Assembly (NCBI GenBank): GCA_041391925.1
Contig: JAWKNA010000003.1
Span: forward strand, 434,001 to 498,000
Length of the DNA stretch: 64,000 nt
Reading direction: 5' to 3'
From: JBPOFM01 sp041391925
Lineage (GTDB): Bacteria > Bacteroidota > Bacteroidia > Flavobacteriales > Flavobacteriaceae
The position numbers and the translations under genes are program-made. Under the pieces are notes generated by a model, which worked only from the letters and a program-made list of their open reading frames with translations, searched no databases and was not told the DNA's origin. Below, in pieces: positions 45,989 through 55,659 of the stretch (position 1 is its first letter; every line of letters begins with the position of its first letter).

Positions 45989-46855
45989 ATGACAGAAAAA
46001 AAGAAAGATAAAAAGTTTGCTAAAAAACTACTTCACAAGTATCGTTTGGTTGTTCTAAATGAGGATACTTTTGAAGAGCGCTTTGCTATGAAGCTTACAC
46101 GCCTGAATGTATTTGTCATAGTGATGCTTACTGTTATCATCCTTATTTCCGGAACCACTTTTTTAATTGCTTTCACATCTTTAAGAGAGCTAATCCCAGG
46201 ATATTCCTCGGCAAAGCTCAAAAAACAGGCAACCGAACTCAATTTCAAGACAGATTCCCTTCAACAAGTTTTGACCTTAAATGAACAATACTTCAACTCT
46301 ATAAAACGTGTATTGTCTGGTGATGTGAAAACCGTTCAATTCAACAGGGATTCTATTATTGAGGCGGCAAGCAAGGATACACAGTTGCCTAATTTATCCC
46401 CAACCAGACAAGACTCATTGCTCCGCGAAAAAGTGGACAAAGAAGATAAATACAATCTCTTTGAAACGTCAATCACACAGTCCAATTTTGTCCTATTTCC
46501 GCCTGTTAATGGGACAATATCAGAAGGATATGATTTAAAAACAAAACATTATGCGGTTGATATAGTGGTGGCAAAAGATACTCCTGTAAAATCGACAGCC
46601 GATGGAACTGTGATTTTTGCTGAATGGACTGCAGAAACAGGCTATGTGGTCATCGTAGAACACAGTCAGGAATTGATTTCAGTTTATAAGCACAATGCCT
46701 CATTGACCAAACAGCAAGGTGATTTGGTAAAAGCGGGTGAAGTCATCGCCATGGCCGGAAATACTGGAGAGTACACAACTGGTCCACATCTGCATTTTGA
46801 ATTATGGAGCAAAGGTTATCCAGTAAATCCTACCAACTTTATTGATTTTAAATAA
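45989..46855 (+). CDS. M23 family metallopeptidase (LytM-type)
   Basis: 288 residues. A basic cytoplasmic N-terminus precedes one membrane segment (about 36-60), then a short coil (about 80-125) and a C-terminal LytM domain. Zinc ligands are His187 and Asp191 (HYAVD) and His269 in GPHLHFEL (H267 probably catalytic); YKHN supplies another conserved His. All ligands are present, so the enzyme should be active. It likely cuts peptidoglycan cross-bridges. Its stop overlaps the GH3 start by 1 bp (TAATG). Confidence 0.92.
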   Translation: MTEKKKDKKFAKKLLHKYRLVVLNEDTFEERFAMKLTRLNVFVIVMLTVIILISGTTFLIAFTSLRELIPGYSSAKLKKQATELNFKTDSLQQVLTLNEQYFNSIKRVLSGDVKTVQFNRDSIIEAASKDTQLPNLSPTRQDSLLREKVDKEDKYNLFETSITQSNFVLFPPVNGTISEGYDLKTKHYAVDIVVAKDTPVKSTADGTVIFAEWTAETGYVVIVEHSQELISVYKHNASLTKQQGDLVKAGEVIAMAGNTGEYTTGPHLHFELWSKGYPVNPTNFIDFK

Positions 46856-48357
46856 TGCTGTCGTTAAAATCTGCCTTAGCCAAACCATTTGCTTCCATCG
46901 TAAAAAAATCGATTTTGAAATGGGCGAACAGACCTGTTGAAACCCAAAACGACGTATTCCATTACCTAATTTCGGAAGCAGTCAATACACAATTTGGTAA
47001 AGACCACGATTTTATCAGCATCAATTCACATTCCGATTTTGTAAGACGAGTTCCAATAAGGGATTATGAGAATTTGAGGCCCTATGTTGATCGAGTTGTT
47101 GCTGGTGAAGAGGATATTCTTTGGAACGGCAAACCTATTTACTTTGCAAAAACCTCGGGCACGACTTCAGGAGCTAAATACATTCCAATCACAAAAGAAA
47201 GTATGCCGACCCATGTAGAAGCTGCTCGTAACGCCATTTTAATGTACATTGCTGAAACAGGGAAGAGCAAGTTTGTAGATGGTAAAATGATTTTTTTGCA
47301 AGGAAGTCCAATTTTGGAAGAAAAAAACGGAATTCAAGTGGGAAGATTGTCAGGCATTGTAGCGCATTTTGTACCTCCATACCTTCAAAAAAACCGAATG
47401 CCATCATGGAACACCAACTGCATTGAGGATTGGGAGACAAAGGTTGACGCCATTGTGGATGAAACGTTGGAGGAAGATATGACTGTCATTTCTGGAATTC
47501 CGTCCTGGGTACAGATGTATTTTGAGAGAATTAACCAAAAGACAGGTAAAAACGTTGGTGAAGTATTTAAAAATTTCAATTTATTCATATTTGGAGGTGT
47601 CAATTTTGAACCATATCAATCTAAATTCGAAAACCTTATCGGAAGGAAGGTAGATAGTATTGAGCTCTATCCAGCAAGCGAAGGGTTCTTTGCATTTCAG
47701 GATAAACAAAATGAAAAAGGAATGCTATTGCAGCTCAATTCAGGAATCTTCTATGAATTTGTAAAAGCCGATGAGTTTTTTGATGAAACCCCCAAAAGAA
47801 TTACCATCAAAGATGTAGAAATTGGAATCAACTATGTCATGATTATTTCTTCCAATGCAGGCCTTTGGGCCTATAACATTGGAGACACTGTCCAATTTAC
47901 CACCACAAAGCCTTACCGAATTATCGTGTCAGGTCGAATCAAGCATTTTATTTCGGCCTTTGGCGAACATGTCATCGGCAAAGAGGTGGAGCAAGCCATG
48001 AAAGAGGCTTTAACGGACACTAATATTCAAGTGTCGGAATTTACTGTTGCACCTCAAATTAATCCAACGGAAGGCTTACCATATCATGAATGGTTTATTG
48101 AATTTGAAAACGAACCCGAAAATTTACCCAAGTTGATTCAGAAAATTGAGGATTCACTTCAAAAGCAAAACTCATATTATCATGATTTAATTTCTGGAAA
48201 AGTGCTCCAACCTTTAAAAATAACCGGAATAAAAAAGAACGGTTTTCAGGATTACATGAAATCCATTGGAAAATTGGGTGGGCAAAATAAAATACCTAGA
48301 CTCTCCAATGACCGCATCATTGCCGATGCCTTAACCAAGTTGAAATTAACTAAATAA
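46855..48357 (+). CDS. GH3-like acyl-adenylate-forming protein
   Basis: 500 residues. It resembles plant GH3/JAR1 acyl-acid amido synthetases of the ANL superfamily: P-loop KTSGTTSGAKYIPIT (about 99-113), FGGVNFEPYQSKFENLIG, YPASEGFFAFQ (about 270-280) and YNIGDTVQFTTTKPYRIIVSGRIKHFISAFGEHV (about 340-375). Plant enzymes link amino acids to jasmonate or auxin; the bacterial substrate is unknown. It is translationally coupled to the M23 peptidase, which is intriguing but common in this group. Confidence 0.9.
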   Translation: MLSLKSALAKPFASIVKKSILKWANRPVETQNDVFHYLISEAVNTQFGKDHDFISINSHSDFVRRVPIRDYENLRPYVDRVVAGEEDILWNGKPIYFAKTSGTTSGAKYIPITKESMPTHVEAARNAILMYIAETGKSKFVDGKMIFLQGSPILEEKNGIQVGRLSGIVAHFVPPYLQKNRMPSWNTNCIEDWETKVDAIVDETLEEDMTVISGIPSWVQMYFERINQKTGKNVGEVFKNFNLFIFGGVNFEPYQSKFENLIGRKVDSIELYPASEGFFAFQDKQNEKGMLLQLNSGIFYEFVKADEFFDETPKRITIKDVEIGINYVMIISSNAGLWAYNIGDTVQFTTTKPYRIIVSGRIKHFISAFGEHVIGKEVEQAMKEALTDTNIQVSEFTVAPQINPTEGLPYHEWFIEFENEPENLPKLIQKIEDSLQKQNSYYHDLISGKVLQPLKITGIKKNGFQDYMKSIGKLGGQNKIPRLSNDRIIADALTKLKLTK

Positions 48358-48368
48358 TACTATATTTG
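48340..48368 (+). promoter_or_regulatory. Putative promoter of the DUF6909 gene
   Basis: TTG (48340-48342) and TATATTTG (48361-48368) are spaced by 18 bp, the Bacteroidota -33/-7 arrangement, 17 bp before the ATG. Confidence 0.5.
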
Positions 48369-48385
48369 CAGGCTAAAGAAGAACC

Positions 48386-50074
48386 ATGAGCAACAAAAAA
48401 CTTCATGCACGAACGAGAGCCCAAGAAAGCTCAAATGCCATTGAGAGGATGTACATTACCATGCGACATTTGTTCAATCGCGGTTTTTACAAACCCATGG
48501 GAATTTCCGGCGAAACACTTCGTGAAGCATTATTGTTGTTACGTCCTGAAATCTATGGTTCCATCGGAGAGGAAAAAGCCGAACTAGAAGGGTTGCTGTA
48601 TGTCATAGACAGACTTCCTTATGGGATTGAGGAATGCACTTTTATTAACCTAACAAGTGATGAAGGATACAGTAATTCACACTTTAAAGCCATTATTCCA
48701 CCGAAAAGACGACGCAACTGCTTCCGAATTGATGAAGAGCAGATGAATATAGAAATCACTCGTGGCAGGTCCGAAATTTATGATATTCTTACACATTTGA
48801 CTTTTATGTTTGTGGAATCCCATAAAATCAGCAAACGTGTCTTGATTGACGAACAAGGCACTACCACTCGCGATTGGGTCAAACTGGAAAAAGCGGTCTT
48901 ATCGAAAGGCGAATTATCCCAAAAAGACAGGGAAATTGCCATTACACATACAGCGAATATCTTAGGGCGAACGTTTAACGAATTGACCGAAGTTTACAAT
49001 TCTTTTGCCCTTCCAAACCAGCCTGAGCGTCTGCTACATTTAGTCTATTGGCTAGGAAAATTGGCCATTGAAGAAATTGTCAACAACAATAAAAGAACTG
49101 TTACATTCAGTCCAGTTTTAAGAGAGCGCCTAGGACATCATATCCATGGCGAAATATGGGCTGACACCATCAAAGAGACGTTGTTGAAAAACAATCTTCT
49201 AGATCGCCCAATACATATCATCAGTGCCAACATGCATAGTGTGATGAATTCATTATTCACTCCCCAAGCACTAAAATCTCTCACATCCAAAAAGACCATA
49301 TTTGAAATTTATGAGGCATTAAGCCAAAAGGACAATGAGGCTTTACGCAATAAAGTCGTTAAGGAAGCGTTGCAAAAAGGAATGATTTATATGCCCGATG
49401 CTTCGGGTACTAATATTGATGTTCAAATTTTTGACACATCGAAAATTGATTTTTCAAAAACAGATATTGAAGTTGCAAAAAAATCAAAAGATGAAACATG
49501 CCCAGTGATTTTTGTCATGGATTATGCATTTGGAGAGCAGGCTTATGAAACGATGGATGAGTTGTTAAAACCAATTAAAGTCAATGGAAAAAAAGTGCAT
49601 TTAAACGTGAAATCCATTTCCATTATGGGCAAGGCAGGAATTCTTGAAGGCGGAAAAGGTGACATTATGATTCCTTCAGCGCATATATTCGAAGGAACAG
49701 CCGACAATTATCCATTTGATAATGAACTATCAAAGACCGATTTTGAAAACCAAGGAATTCATGTTTGCGAAGGTTCAATGATAACTGTTTTGGGAACCTC
49801 ATTGCAAAACAAGGAAATTTTGAAATTCTTTTTCAATTCTACTTGGAATGTCATCGGGCTAGAAATGGAAGGTGCGCATTATCAAAAAGCAATTCAGGCC
49901 GCCTCAAAGGTAAGGGGAAGTATAAACCCTGATGTTAAGGTCAGATACGCTTATTATGCCAGCGACAATCCGTTAGAAACTGGAAGCACTTTGGCATCGG
50001 GAGGCTTAGGAACATCAGGCGTGAAGCCGACATATTTGATAACTAGAAAAATATTACAACAAATTTTTAATTAA
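48386..50074 (+). CDS. DUF6909-type protein with nucleoside-phosphorylase-like C-terminus
   Basis: 562 residues. The N-terminal about 240 residues (RMYITMRHLFNRGFYKPMGISGETLREALL... DILTHLTFMFVESHKI) are helical and resemble no enzyme that I know. The C-terminal about 240 residues look like a purine nucleoside phosphorylase/nucleosidase fold: VIFVMDYAFGEQAYETMDELL, SISIMGKAGILEGGKGDIMIPSAHI, EGSMITVLGT and the ribose-binding-like IGLEMEGAHYQKAI (EMEGA near 493-497). I believe this is the Bacteroidota family DUF6909. The enzymatic reading is inference. It precedes the polysaccharide genes by 9 bp and may lead that transcript. Confidence 0.7.
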   Translation: MSNKKLHARTRAQESSNAIERMYITMRHLFNRGFYKPMGISGETLREALLLLRPEIYGSIGEEKAELEGLLYVIDRLPYGIEECTFINLTSDEGYSNSHFKAIIPPKRRRNCFRIDEEQMNIEITRGRSEIYDILTHLTFMFVESHKISKRVLIDEQGTTTRDWVKLEKAVLSKGELSQKDREIAITHTANILGRTFNELTEVYNSFALPNQPERLLHLVYWLGKLAIEEIVNNNKRTVTFSPVLRERLGHHIHGEIWADTIKETLLKNNLLDRPIHIISANMHSVMNSLFTPQALKSLTSKKTIFEIYEALSQKDNEALRNKVVKEALQKGMIYMPDASGTNIDVQIFDTSKIDFSKTDIEVAKKSKDETCPVIFVMDYAFGEQAYETMDELLKPIKVNGKKVHLNVKSISIMGKAGILEGGKGDIMIPSAHIFEGTADNYPFDNELSKTDFENQGIHVCEGSMITVLGTSLQNKEILKFFFNSTWNVIGLEMEGAHYQKAIQAASKVRGSINPDVKVRYAYYASDNPLETGSTLASGGLGTSGVKPTYLITRKILQQIFN

Positions 50075-50083
50075 TTTATCGGC

Positions 50084-51145
50084 ATGAGTAAAGAATTACC
50101 GAAAGACAATTCACCTTCAGAAGAACTGGATTTAATACAGATTTTTAATTTCATCGGCAATGGCATCAAAAATCTTTTCATTGCGATTGGAAAATTTTTC
50201 CTTTATATCTTCCAGTTAATCGTTTTTTTGATCAGGACGATATTAGACTATTTCAAGATTATACTAGCGGTTGTAGTTGTCGCTTTTATTGCTGGTTATA
50301 TTCTTGAAAAAGTTACGCCACCCCATTACAAATCAGAGATGTTGGTTAAGCCTTACTTTGATTCTAAATACCAATTAGTATCCAACATTAGCTATTATAA
50401 TGCCTTGATCGATGATAAAAACTATACCATTTTATCTTCTATTTTTGATATCAATGAAGAAGAAGCCAAGAAATTGATCAACTTTGATATAGAACCCGGT
50501 CCTGAAACCAAAAATGATCAAATAAAAGAGTATGACGAGTTCATCAAATCCATTGATAGCTTGAGAGCCCAAGACATTAGCTTTGAAGATTTTGTGGACA
50601 ACAGAGATTTGTACAATGGTGAAATTTTTCTGATTGAAGTCACGTCATTGAAAAAGGATATTTTTAAACAACTCGAGCCTGGTTTTTATGGCACTTTTGA
50701 AAACAAATATGCCATTGAGAAGAAAAGAAAAAGAGATTCATTATTACAAAACAGGAAAGAAACATATTTAAGAACGATTACTGATATTGACTCTTTGCAA
50801 AAGGTTTATATCGATGTACTTAAGGAGGAATCCAAAAACAAGATTACTTCTTTCAAAATTAATGAAGGCCTATTACCGTTGCAACAAGATAAAAGAGAGA
50901 CGAAGGAATTTGAACTGATGAACAGAAGAACACAAATGAGAGACTCAATTAGTTCAATAGATGCCGAGAAAATTGAGGAAGATTCTTATTTTGACATCGT
51001 ATCCGGTTTTCAAAATGTTGGAACAAAAAGTAATGAGCTTCAAAACAAATATACAATCATATTGCCGATTGCTTCATTTATAATACTATGCCTAATATTT
51101 ATTGTTTTCAAAACAATAAAATTTGTTAGAAATTATGAATCGTAA
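50084..51145 (+). CDS. Wzz-like polysaccharide chain-length determinant (no kinase)
   Basis: 353 residues. The N-terminal 80 residues contain an amphipathic/hydrophobic stretch (about 20-55) and a membrane helix (about 58-82). A periplasmic charged, partly coiled region follows (about 85-320: KSEMLVKPYFDSKYQLVS... KNKITSFKINEGLLPLQQ). A second membrane helix (about 323-345) ends in the cytoplasm. This topology is that of Wzz/PCP-1 co-polymerases that set polymer length. There is no tyrosine-kinase domain. The 3' end overlaps rmlB by 11 bp, opening the polysaccharide operon. Confidence 0.7.
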   Translation: MSKELPKDNSPSEELDLIQIFNFIGNGIKNLFIAIGKFFLYIFQLIVFLIRTILDYFKIILAVVVVAFIAGYILEKVTPPHYKSEMLVKPYFDSKYQLVSNISYYNALIDDKNYTILSSIFDINEEEAKKLINFDIEPGPETKNDQIKEYDEFIKSIDSLRAQDISFEDFVDNRDLYNGEIFLIEVTSLKKDIFKQLEPGFYGTFENKYAIEKKRKRDSLLQNRKETYLRTITDIDSLQKVYIDVLKEESKNKITSFKINEGLLPLQQDKRETKEFELMNRRTQMRDSISSIDAEKIEEDSYFDIVSGFQNVGTKSNELQNKYTIILPIASFIILCLIFIVFKTIKFVRNYES

Positions 51146-52151
51146 TACAATATTGGTAACAGGTGGAGCGGGTTTTATTGGATCCAATTTTGTGCCATAT
51201 TATTTGAAAAAACATCGAAATGACCATATAGTCAACGTCGATAAACTAACATATGCTGGCAATCTTTCAAATTTAAACGAAATTTCCAACCATGAACACT
51301 ATACCTTTATTGAAGGAGATATTTGCAATAGAGATTTAATAGAATCACTATTTGTAGAATACGAACTAAATAATGTAATTCATTTTGCGGCAGAATCGCA
51401 TGTTGATAATTCCATTCTCAAACCAAATGAGTTTATCAACACCAATATTTTAGGGACTTTCAATTTGATAGATGTTGCAAGAAACCATTGGATGACCGGA
51501 CCAAATATTTATAAAAAGAGCTTTAAAGACTCAAGATTTCACCACATCTCAACCGATGAGGTTTATGGATCCTTGGGCGAATCGGGTTTATTCACTGAGC
51601 ACACCCCTTATGCTCCAAATAGTCCTTACAGTGCCTCAAAAGCTTCTTCTGATTTTATTGTAAGAAGTTATTTCCATACTTATGGAATGAATGTTGTTAC
51701 CACAAATTGTTCTAACAATTACGGCCCAAAACAGCATGAAGAAAAATTAATTCCGACCATCATTAGAAAGGCAATTTCGGGCCAACCTATTCCTATCTAC
51801 GGAAAAGGAGAAAATATTAGGGACTGGCTCTATGTATTAGATCATTGTAAGGGCATTGATTTGGTCTTTCAAAAAGGAAAAGCAGGAGAGACATATAACA
51901 TTGGCGGAAGAAATGAAAGGAACAACCTCTATATAGCCTATAAAATTTGTGAACTTCTTGACGAAATGAACCCCCAAAATAAGTCCTATAAAAACCAAAT
52001 AAGTTTTGTACAAGATAGGCCTGGGCACGATTTCAGATATGCTATTGATGCCCATAAAATCGAAACAGAATTAGGTTGGAAGTCTGACGAGAATTTTGAA
52101 ACTGGAATAAAGAAAACCGTAGAATGGTACTTAGATAAATACAACTCATAA
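51135..52151 (+). CDS. rfbB: dTDP-glucose 4,6-dehydratase
   Basis: 338 residues from the ATG at 51135. This is an extended SDR enzyme, the second step of dTDP-L-rhamnose synthesis. The NAD site TGGAGFIGSNF is at about 8-18; STDEVYG carries the catalytic Thr-Asp-Glu, and YSASKASSD the YxxxK pair. RDWLYVLDHCKGI is a sugar-nucleotide signature. The stop abuts the rmlA ATG with no gap. Confidence 0.96.
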   Translation: MNRNTILVTGGAGFIGSNFVPYYLKKHRNDHIVNVDKLTYAGNLSNLNEISNHEHYTFIEGDICNRDLIESLFVEYELNNVIHFAAESHVDNSILKPNEFINTNILGTFNLIDVARNHWMTGPNIYKKSFKDSRFHHISTDEVYGSLGESGLFTEHTPYAPNSPYSASKASSDFIVRSYFHTYGMNVVTTNCSNNYGPKQHEEKLIPTIIRKAISGQPIPIYGKGENIRDWLYVLDHCKGIDLVFQKGKAGETYNIGGRNERNNLYIAYKICELLDEMNPQNKSYKNQISFVQDRPGHDFRYAIDAHKIETELGWKSDENFETGIKKTVEWYLDKYNS

Positions 52152-53021
52152 ATGAAAGGAATAATTTTGGCAGGGGGATCTGGAACCCGATTGCACCCAT
52201 TAACATTGTCCATAAGCAAGCAACTTATGCCTATTTATGATAAGCCAATGATTTATTATCCGCTTTCAACCCTTATTTATTCTGGAATTAGAGAAATCTT
52301 AATCATTTCAACACCTAAAGACCTTCCTTTATTCAAGGATTTGCTGGGCAACGGAAAGAAGTATGGCTGTCAATTTGAATATGCAGTACAGGAATTGCCC
52401 AAAGGATTGGCTGAAGCATTTCTGATAGGCGAAAAATTCATCGGAAAAGACAAAGTGGCGCTGATCTTGGGCGACAATATATTTTATGGTTCTGGATTGT
52501 CAAAACTGCTCCAAGAAAACAATGAACCAGATGGGGGGATTATCTACGCATACAGGGTCAATGACCCAGAACGCTATGGTGTTGTTGAGTTCAATTCTAA
52601 AGGACAAGCTGTTTCAATCGAAGAAAAACCATCCAGACCAAAATCGAATTTTGCGGTACCCGGAATTTATTTTTACGATAACAATGTAGTAACTATTGCC
52701 AAAAGTATTCAGCCCAGTCATCGAGGCGAGTTGGAAATAACAGATATCAATAAGGAATACCTAAAACAAGGCAAATTGAACGTGAGTATTCTTGATAGAG
52801 GTACAGCATGGCTGGACACCGGCACTTTTCAATCGCTGATGCAGGCTTCGCAGTTTGTTGAGGTCATTGAGGAGCGCCAAGGGTTAAAAATTGGAGCCAT
52901 AGAAGCGGCAGCTTTTGAAATGGGTTACATAAACGAAAAACAGTTCAAGGATTTGGCCGAACCTTTGATGAAAAGCGGCTATGGAAAAAATTTATTAGGC
53001 TTACTGAACAACAAAAAATGA
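52152..53021 (+). CDS. rfbA: Glucose-1-phosphate thymidylyltransferase
   Basis: 289 residues. It makes dTDP-glucose from dTTP and glucose-1-phosphate. The N-terminal signature GIILAGGSGTRLHPLT is at 3-18; QLMPIYDKPMIYYPLSTL, LGDNIFYGSGL and EEKPSRPKSNFAVPGIYFYD follow. It starts immediately after rmlB and overlaps rmlC by 4 bp (ATGA). Confidence 0.97.
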   Translation: MKGIILAGGSGTRLHPLTLSISKQLMPIYDKPMIYYPLSTLIYSGIREILIISTPKDLPLFKDLLGNGKKYGCQFEYAVQELPKGLAEAFLIGEKFIGKDKVALILGDNIFYGSGLSKLLQENNEPDGGIIYAYRVNDPERYGVVEFNSKGQAVSIEEKPSRPKSNFAVPGIYFYDNNVVTIAKSIQPSHRGELEITDINKEYLKQGKLNVSILDRGTAWLDTGTFQSLMQASQFVEVIEERQGLKIGAIEAAAFEMGYINEKQFKDLAEPLMKSGYGKNLLGLLNNKK

Positions 53022-53563
53022 CTTTAGAAGAGACACACCTTAAAGGATGCTATATCATAGAACCTAAAATTTTTGAAGACCAAAGAGGCTATTTTTTTGA
53101 GAGTTTCAATCGCAAAACCTTTTATGAGTTGACAGGAAAAGATATCAATTTTGTTCAGGACAATGAGTCTTTATCCCCAAGAGGTGTATTGAGAGGGTTA
53201 CATTATCAAACAAGAGAGTGGGCACAGGCCAAACTGGTCAGAGTCATTGAGGGTAGTGTTCTGGATGTTGTGGTTGATATTCGAAAAGAATCCGAAACTT
53301 TTGGACAACAATTTAGTATTGAATTATCAGCATCCAACAAAAAGCAATTGTTCATCCCCAAAGGCTTTGCGCACGGATTTGTCGTCTTGAGTGATTCTGC
53401 AATTTTTTTATATAAATGTGACAATTACTACAACAAAGAATATGAAGGTGGGATTATCTACAACGACCAAACCCTAAATATTGACTGGCAACTTCCTGAA
53501 GCTGATTTCATCATTTCCGATAAAGATAAAGCGCTTCCAACTTTTGAAAACGCTATAATCTAG
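53018..53563 (+). CDS. rfbC: dTDP-4-dehydrorhamnose 3,5-epimerase
   Basis: 181 residues of the RmlC cupin fold. Catalytic His in LRGLHYQ, the substrate site FNRKTFYELTG, the conserved VLDVVVDIRKESETFGQ, and IPKGFAHGFVVLSD are all present. It converts dTDP-4-keto-6-deoxy-glucose to the L-lyxo form. It is translationally coupled to rmlA and 2 bp before rmlD. Confidence 0.96.
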   Translation: MTLEETHLKGCYIIEPKIFEDQRGYFFESFNRKTFYELTGKDINFVQDNESLSPRGVLRGLHYQTREWAQAKLVRVIEGSVLDVVVDIRKESETFGQQFSIELSASNKKQLFIPKGFAHGFVVLSDSAIFLYKCDNYYNKEYEGGIIYNDQTLNIDWQLPEADFIISDKDKALPTFENAII

Positions 53564-53565
53564 TT

Positions 53566-54429
53566 ATGAGAGTTTTGGTTACAGGCGCAAATGGACAATT
53601 GGGGAAAACGATGAGAGATTTATTTCAAAATGATCAGGGCGGCATTGAGTTTGTGTTTGTAGATAAAGAAGAATTTGACATTGCAAAAAAAAAAGATTTC
53701 AACAGTTATTTTGATAATTACTCATTCGACTATTGCATCAACTGCGCAGCCTATACCAATGTGGAACAGGCCGAAGAATTTACTTATGAGGCCTTTCGGA
53801 TAAATTCTGAAGCAGTCGGTTATTTGGCACAACGTTGCCAAAAGTCAAACACAATTTTGATTCACATTTCGACAGACTATGTGTTTGATGGAAAAAAGGA
53901 AACACCTTATCTTGAAGATGATTTCACAAATCCAATCAATGAATATGGACGTTCAAAATTGGCAGGAGAAAAAAAAATTCAAGAAACACTCACTAACTAT
54001 TTTATTATTAGAACGTCGTGGCTTTATTCCAAATATCCCAAAAATTTCGTGACTACCATTGTATCCAAAATTAGGGAGACTACCAACCTAACCATTACCA
54101 CATCACAAAAAGGCACGCCCACAAGTTGTGTTGAGCTTTCAAAATTCATTTATTGGTTGATTTTAAATGAGAATACTGATTTTGGAGTCTATCATTTCAG
54201 TGCCAAAGGCGAAGCGACTTGGTACGACTTCGCAATCAAAATTGCCGACCAGTTTACCGAAGTGGATAAAAATAAAATCATTCCAGTCACCACATTCAGT
54301 TCAAAAGCCAATCGCCCAAAGTACAGTGTTATGGACAATTCTAAAGTTCAAAAAATCTATAAGCACCAAAACTATTGGACAATGGACGTAGAGAGCGTTG
54401 TAAAGAGCATTTTAAAGAATAGGGATTAG
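53566..54429 (+). CDS. rfbD: dTDP-4-dehydrorhamnose reductase
   Basis: 287 residues, SDR family. It reduces the last intermediate to dTDP-L-rhamnose. The NAD(P) site TGANGQLGKTM is at about 5-15, ISTDYVFDG near 100-110, and the YGRSKLAGE (YxxxK) motif near 127-135. The set rmlB-A-C-D is complete, so the strain can make this donor itself. Confidence 0.95.
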   Translation: MRVLVTGANGQLGKTMRDLFQNDQGGIEFVFVDKEEFDIAKKKDFNSYFDNYSFDYCINCAAYTNVEQAEEFTYEAFRINSEAVGYLAQRCQKSNTILIHISTDYVFDGKKETPYLEDDFTNPINEYGRSKLAGEKKIQETLTNYFIIRTSWLYSKYPKNFVTTIVSKIRETTNLTITTSQKGTPTSCVELSKFIYWLILNENTDFGVYHFSAKGEATWYDFAIKIADQFTEVDKNKIIPVTTFSSKANRPKYSVMDNSKVQKIYKHQNYWTMDVESVVKSILKNRD

Positions 54430-54456
54430 TTAGTTATATATTTATAACAAAACAAT

Positions 54457-54464
54457 TACCTTTG
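54457..54464 (+). promoter_or_regulatory. Putative internal promoter (-7 element) for gmd
   Basis: TACCTTTG fits TAnnTTTG in the 107-bp gap after rmlD, the largest gap in the polysaccharide cluster. It would give a leader of about 65 nt before gmd. No clear -33 TTG is seen. Confidence 0.45.
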
Positions 54465-54536
54465 CAGCCTTGAAATAAAAGTAAGAAACAGCTCTAATTT
54501 GAGATATCTGACATAAAAACATAAACAGAGAAAGCA

Positions 54537-55655
54537 ATGCAAAAAAAAGTAGCATTAATAACAGGAGTCACAGGACAGGACGGTGCGTATTTAAGTGAAT
54601 TTCTTCTAAAAAAAGGATATATAGTACATGGCATAAAACGTAGATCTTCATTATTCAATACCGATAGAATTGACCATCTTTATCAAGATCCACATGAAGA
54701 ACACAGAAATTTTGTGCTTCATTATGGCGATCTGACCGATAGCACCAACCTTATCAGAATTATTCAGGAAATAAAACCGGACGAAATCTATAATTTGGCC
54801 GCAATGAGTCATGTTCACGTGTCTTTTGAAATCCCTGAATATACAGCAAATGTCGATGGCATTGGCACCTTGAGATTGCTAGAAGCGGTCAGAATGCTGG
54901 GAATGGAAAAGAAAACACGCATCTATCAAGCTTCAACCTCTGAGCTATACGGCAAAGTACAGGAAGTTCCACAAACAGAAAAAACACCATTTTACCCTCG
55001 AAGTCCATATGCTGTCGCAAAAATGTATGCGTTTTGGATTACGGTAAATTATCGCGAAGCATATGGCATCTATGCCTGTAATGGTATTTTATTCAATCAT
55101 GAATCGCCTATTAGAGGTGAGACTTTTGTGACCCGAAAGATTACCAGAGCTACTTCTAAAATCGCTTTGGGACTTCAGGACAAAGTGTATTTGGGCAATT
55201 TGAATGCGCAACGAGATTGGGGACACGCCAAAGATTATGTGCGAATGATGTGGATGATACTCCAAGCTGATGAACCCGAAGATTGGGTGATAGCGACAGG
55301 AAAGACAACACCAGTGAGGGATTTTGTAAAAATGTGTTTTGAGAATGTGGGTATTGAAATCGAATTCAAAGGGGAGGGTATTGACGAAAAAGGCTTTGTT
55401 AAGACATGTAATAATCCAGAATATCAGTTGCCTATTGGAAAAGAAGTTGTGGCAGTTGACATAGCATATTACAGACCTACCGAAGTTGATTTACTAATAG
55501 GTGATGCTACAAAAGCGAAAGAAAAACTAGGATGGGTACCAGAATATGATTTGGACGGTTTGGTTCAAGACATGATGGATGGCGACCTAAAGCTCATGAA
55601 AAAACAACAGTTTCTTAAAGAGAATGGCTACACCATAAAAAACTATTTCGAATAA
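54537..55655 (+). CDS. gmd: GDP-mannose 4,6-dehydratase
   Basis: 372 residues. It converts GDP-mannose to GDP-4-keto-6-deoxymannose. The NADP site TGVTGQDGAYL is at 9-19; RRSSLFNTDRIDHLY, the catalytic STSELYGKVQEVPQTE and SPYAVAKMYAFW (YxxxK near 157-161) are typical. It pairs with GDP-L-fucose synthase 4 bp downstream to make GDP-L-fucose. It may start a new transcript. Confidence 0.97.
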   Translation: MQKKVALITGVTGQDGAYLSEFLLKKGYIVHGIKRRSSLFNTDRIDHLYQDPHEEHRNFVLHYGDLTDSTNLIRIIQEIKPDEIYNLAAMSHVHVSFEIPEYTANVDGIGTLRLLEAVRMLGMEKKTRIYQASTSELYGKVQEVPQTEKTPFYPRSPYAVAKMYAFWITVNYREAYGIYACNGILFNHESPIRGETFVTRKITRATSKIALGLQDKVYLGNLNAQRDWGHAKDYVRMMWMILQADEPEDWVIATGKTTPVRDFVKMCFENVGIEIEFKGEGIDEKGFVKTCNNPEYQLPIGKEVVAVDIAYYRPTEVDLLIGDATKAKEKLGWVPEYDLDGLVQDMMDGDLKLMKKQQFLKENGYTIKNYFE

Positions 55656-55659
55656 ATCG

